DNA of 64,000 bases, from assembly GCA_958295955.1 (NCBI GenBank), contig OY282420.1, positions 914,236 through 978,235 of the forward strand. Reading direction: 5' to 3'. How positions within the stretch are numbered: the first letter of the stretch is position 1; every line of letters starts with the position of its first letter. The notes beneath the pieces were generated by a model that made no database searches, was not told the origin of the DNA, and saw nothing but the letters and a program-made list of their open reading frames with translations. The position numbers and the translations under genes were made by a program. This stretch comes from an uncultured Bryobacterales bacterium. Lineage in GTDB: Bacteria > Acidobacteriota > Terriglobia > Bryobacterales > UBA6623. Positions 63,546 to 64,000 of the stretch are shown piece after piece.

Positions 63546-64000
63546 ATGTTCACCTGGATCTGCCCCAAGTGCGGCAAAGAGGTCGATGTCGCGCAGAAAA
63601 GCTGTCCGCGCTGCGCGGCGGCGGAAGCATCCGCCGAAGGCGCCGAAGGCGCGCCCGTCCTCCCGCCGCCGGCGGCAGCGAGCAAGCGGGAGGAGGCCGC
63701 GCCGCAGCAAAGCCGCCCCGCGAGGCAAAAAAGTTCCCTGGAAGTCCGCCCGCTCCACTTGCTCCTTTTCGCCGCGGTCTTGATGCTGACCGTCGGCGGC
63801 GCGGTATGGCTGTCGCGGCCCGACTTGCTGCGCCTGGAAGCCGTGGCCGAGCCCGAGGAAGAGTCGGTGCAAACGTTCGGCCGCGGCCTGCAAGGTCCTT
63901 TGGAAGTGGCCGGAATCCGCGCCTATTACACTGACGATTACCAAACCAAGGTCAAGGCGTTCGTGGTCAATCACTCCGACGAGGCCCGATCGGTTGCGCT
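63546..64000 (+). CDS. Zinc-ribbon membrane protein, 3' end outside window
   Basis: About 151 visible residues, open at the window edge. An N-terminal zinc ribbon has Cys6-x2-Cys9 and Cys20-x2-Cys23, followed by an Ala/Pro/Glu-rich linker, a single membrane helix (about 69-89) and a beta-rich part (PLEVAGIRAYYTDDYQTKVKAFVVNHSDEARS, shortened) that could be an extracytoplasmic FxLYD-like domain. The ribbon would be cytoplasmic. It resembles zinc-ribbon plus membrane-anchor proteins of unknown function. It is divergent from gatB, 117 bp apart. Confidence 0.75.
   Translation, partial: MFTWICPKCGKEVDVAQKSCPRCAAAEASAEGAEGAPVLPPPAAASKREEAAPQQSRPARQKSSLEVRPLHLLLFAAVLMLTVGGAVWLSRPDLLRLEAVAEPEEESVQTFGRGLQGPLEVAGIRAYYTDDYQTKVKAFVVNHSDEARSVA

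Overview
The window is GC-rich bacterial chromosome, about 90% coding, with about 50 protein genes, two tRNAs, and no rRNA, CRISPR array, transposase or phage gene. It most likely comes from an Acidobacteriota member near Bryobacterales/Solibacteres. The evidence is an Oar-like carboxypeptidase-regulatory/TonB receptor, WD40 proteins ending in a domain resembling the Solibacter C-terminal family (TIGR03437), a PSCyt-type cytochrome-propeller protein, TPR proteins and FGly sulfatases. The fabZ-lpxA-lpxI cluster and TonB receptor show an outer membrane with lipid A. The lineage call is inference from protein families.

Layout. 1-8.5 kb: a cut membrane protein, a MerR-TPR fusion, a HAD hydrolase, a secreted cytochrome c/propeller protein, a secreted esterase, a DCC-family protein and an exported amidohydrolase. 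8.7-13.3 kb: thiC, a DHH phosphoesterase and the lipid A cluster. 13.4-20.2 kb: an NTF2-like lipoprotein, then a minus-strand operon of aminotransferase, FAD/Fe-S dehydrogenase and two EamA exporters. 20.5-33 kb: a four-CBS protein, two cyclophilins, an MFS transporter, an AI-2E permease, the TonB receptor, a TPR protein, tRNA-Pro(GGG), a Fur-family regulator and an FHA-GAF-SpoIIE phosphatase. 33-41 kb: a Tat-exported PHP-like protein, an orphan TatT/TatP pair, a TIM-barrel isomerase, tRNA-Ala(CGC), a LarA-like racemase divergent from an AGCS symporter, and a nucleotidyltransferase. 41.2-47.8 kb: a 3.29-kb tandem duplication carrying two WD40 genes and two gene fragments. 47.5-54.5 kb: a complete SUF operon (sufB-C-D-S-T, an Rrf2 regulator, mrp). 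54.7-64 kb: HEAT protein plus sulfatase, gdhA, aroC, rlmB, a GH32 fructanase, gatB and a cut zinc-ribbon protein.

The main functional themes are Fe-S cluster assembly with its own regulator, envelope lipid synthesis, and secreted polymer or organic-matter degradation (GH32, sulfatase, esterase, amidohydrolase, TonB receptor). No defence or secondary-metabolite system is recognisable.

The most distinctive signals are: (1) the tandem duplication, whose two WD40 copies have diverged in patches while the flanking dead fragments stayed nearly identical; (2) a recurrent -10 element of form (T/C)GCTANNNT close to start codons, implying many leaderless or near-leaderless mRNAs; and (3) two divergent gene pairs whose opposing -10 elements overlap.
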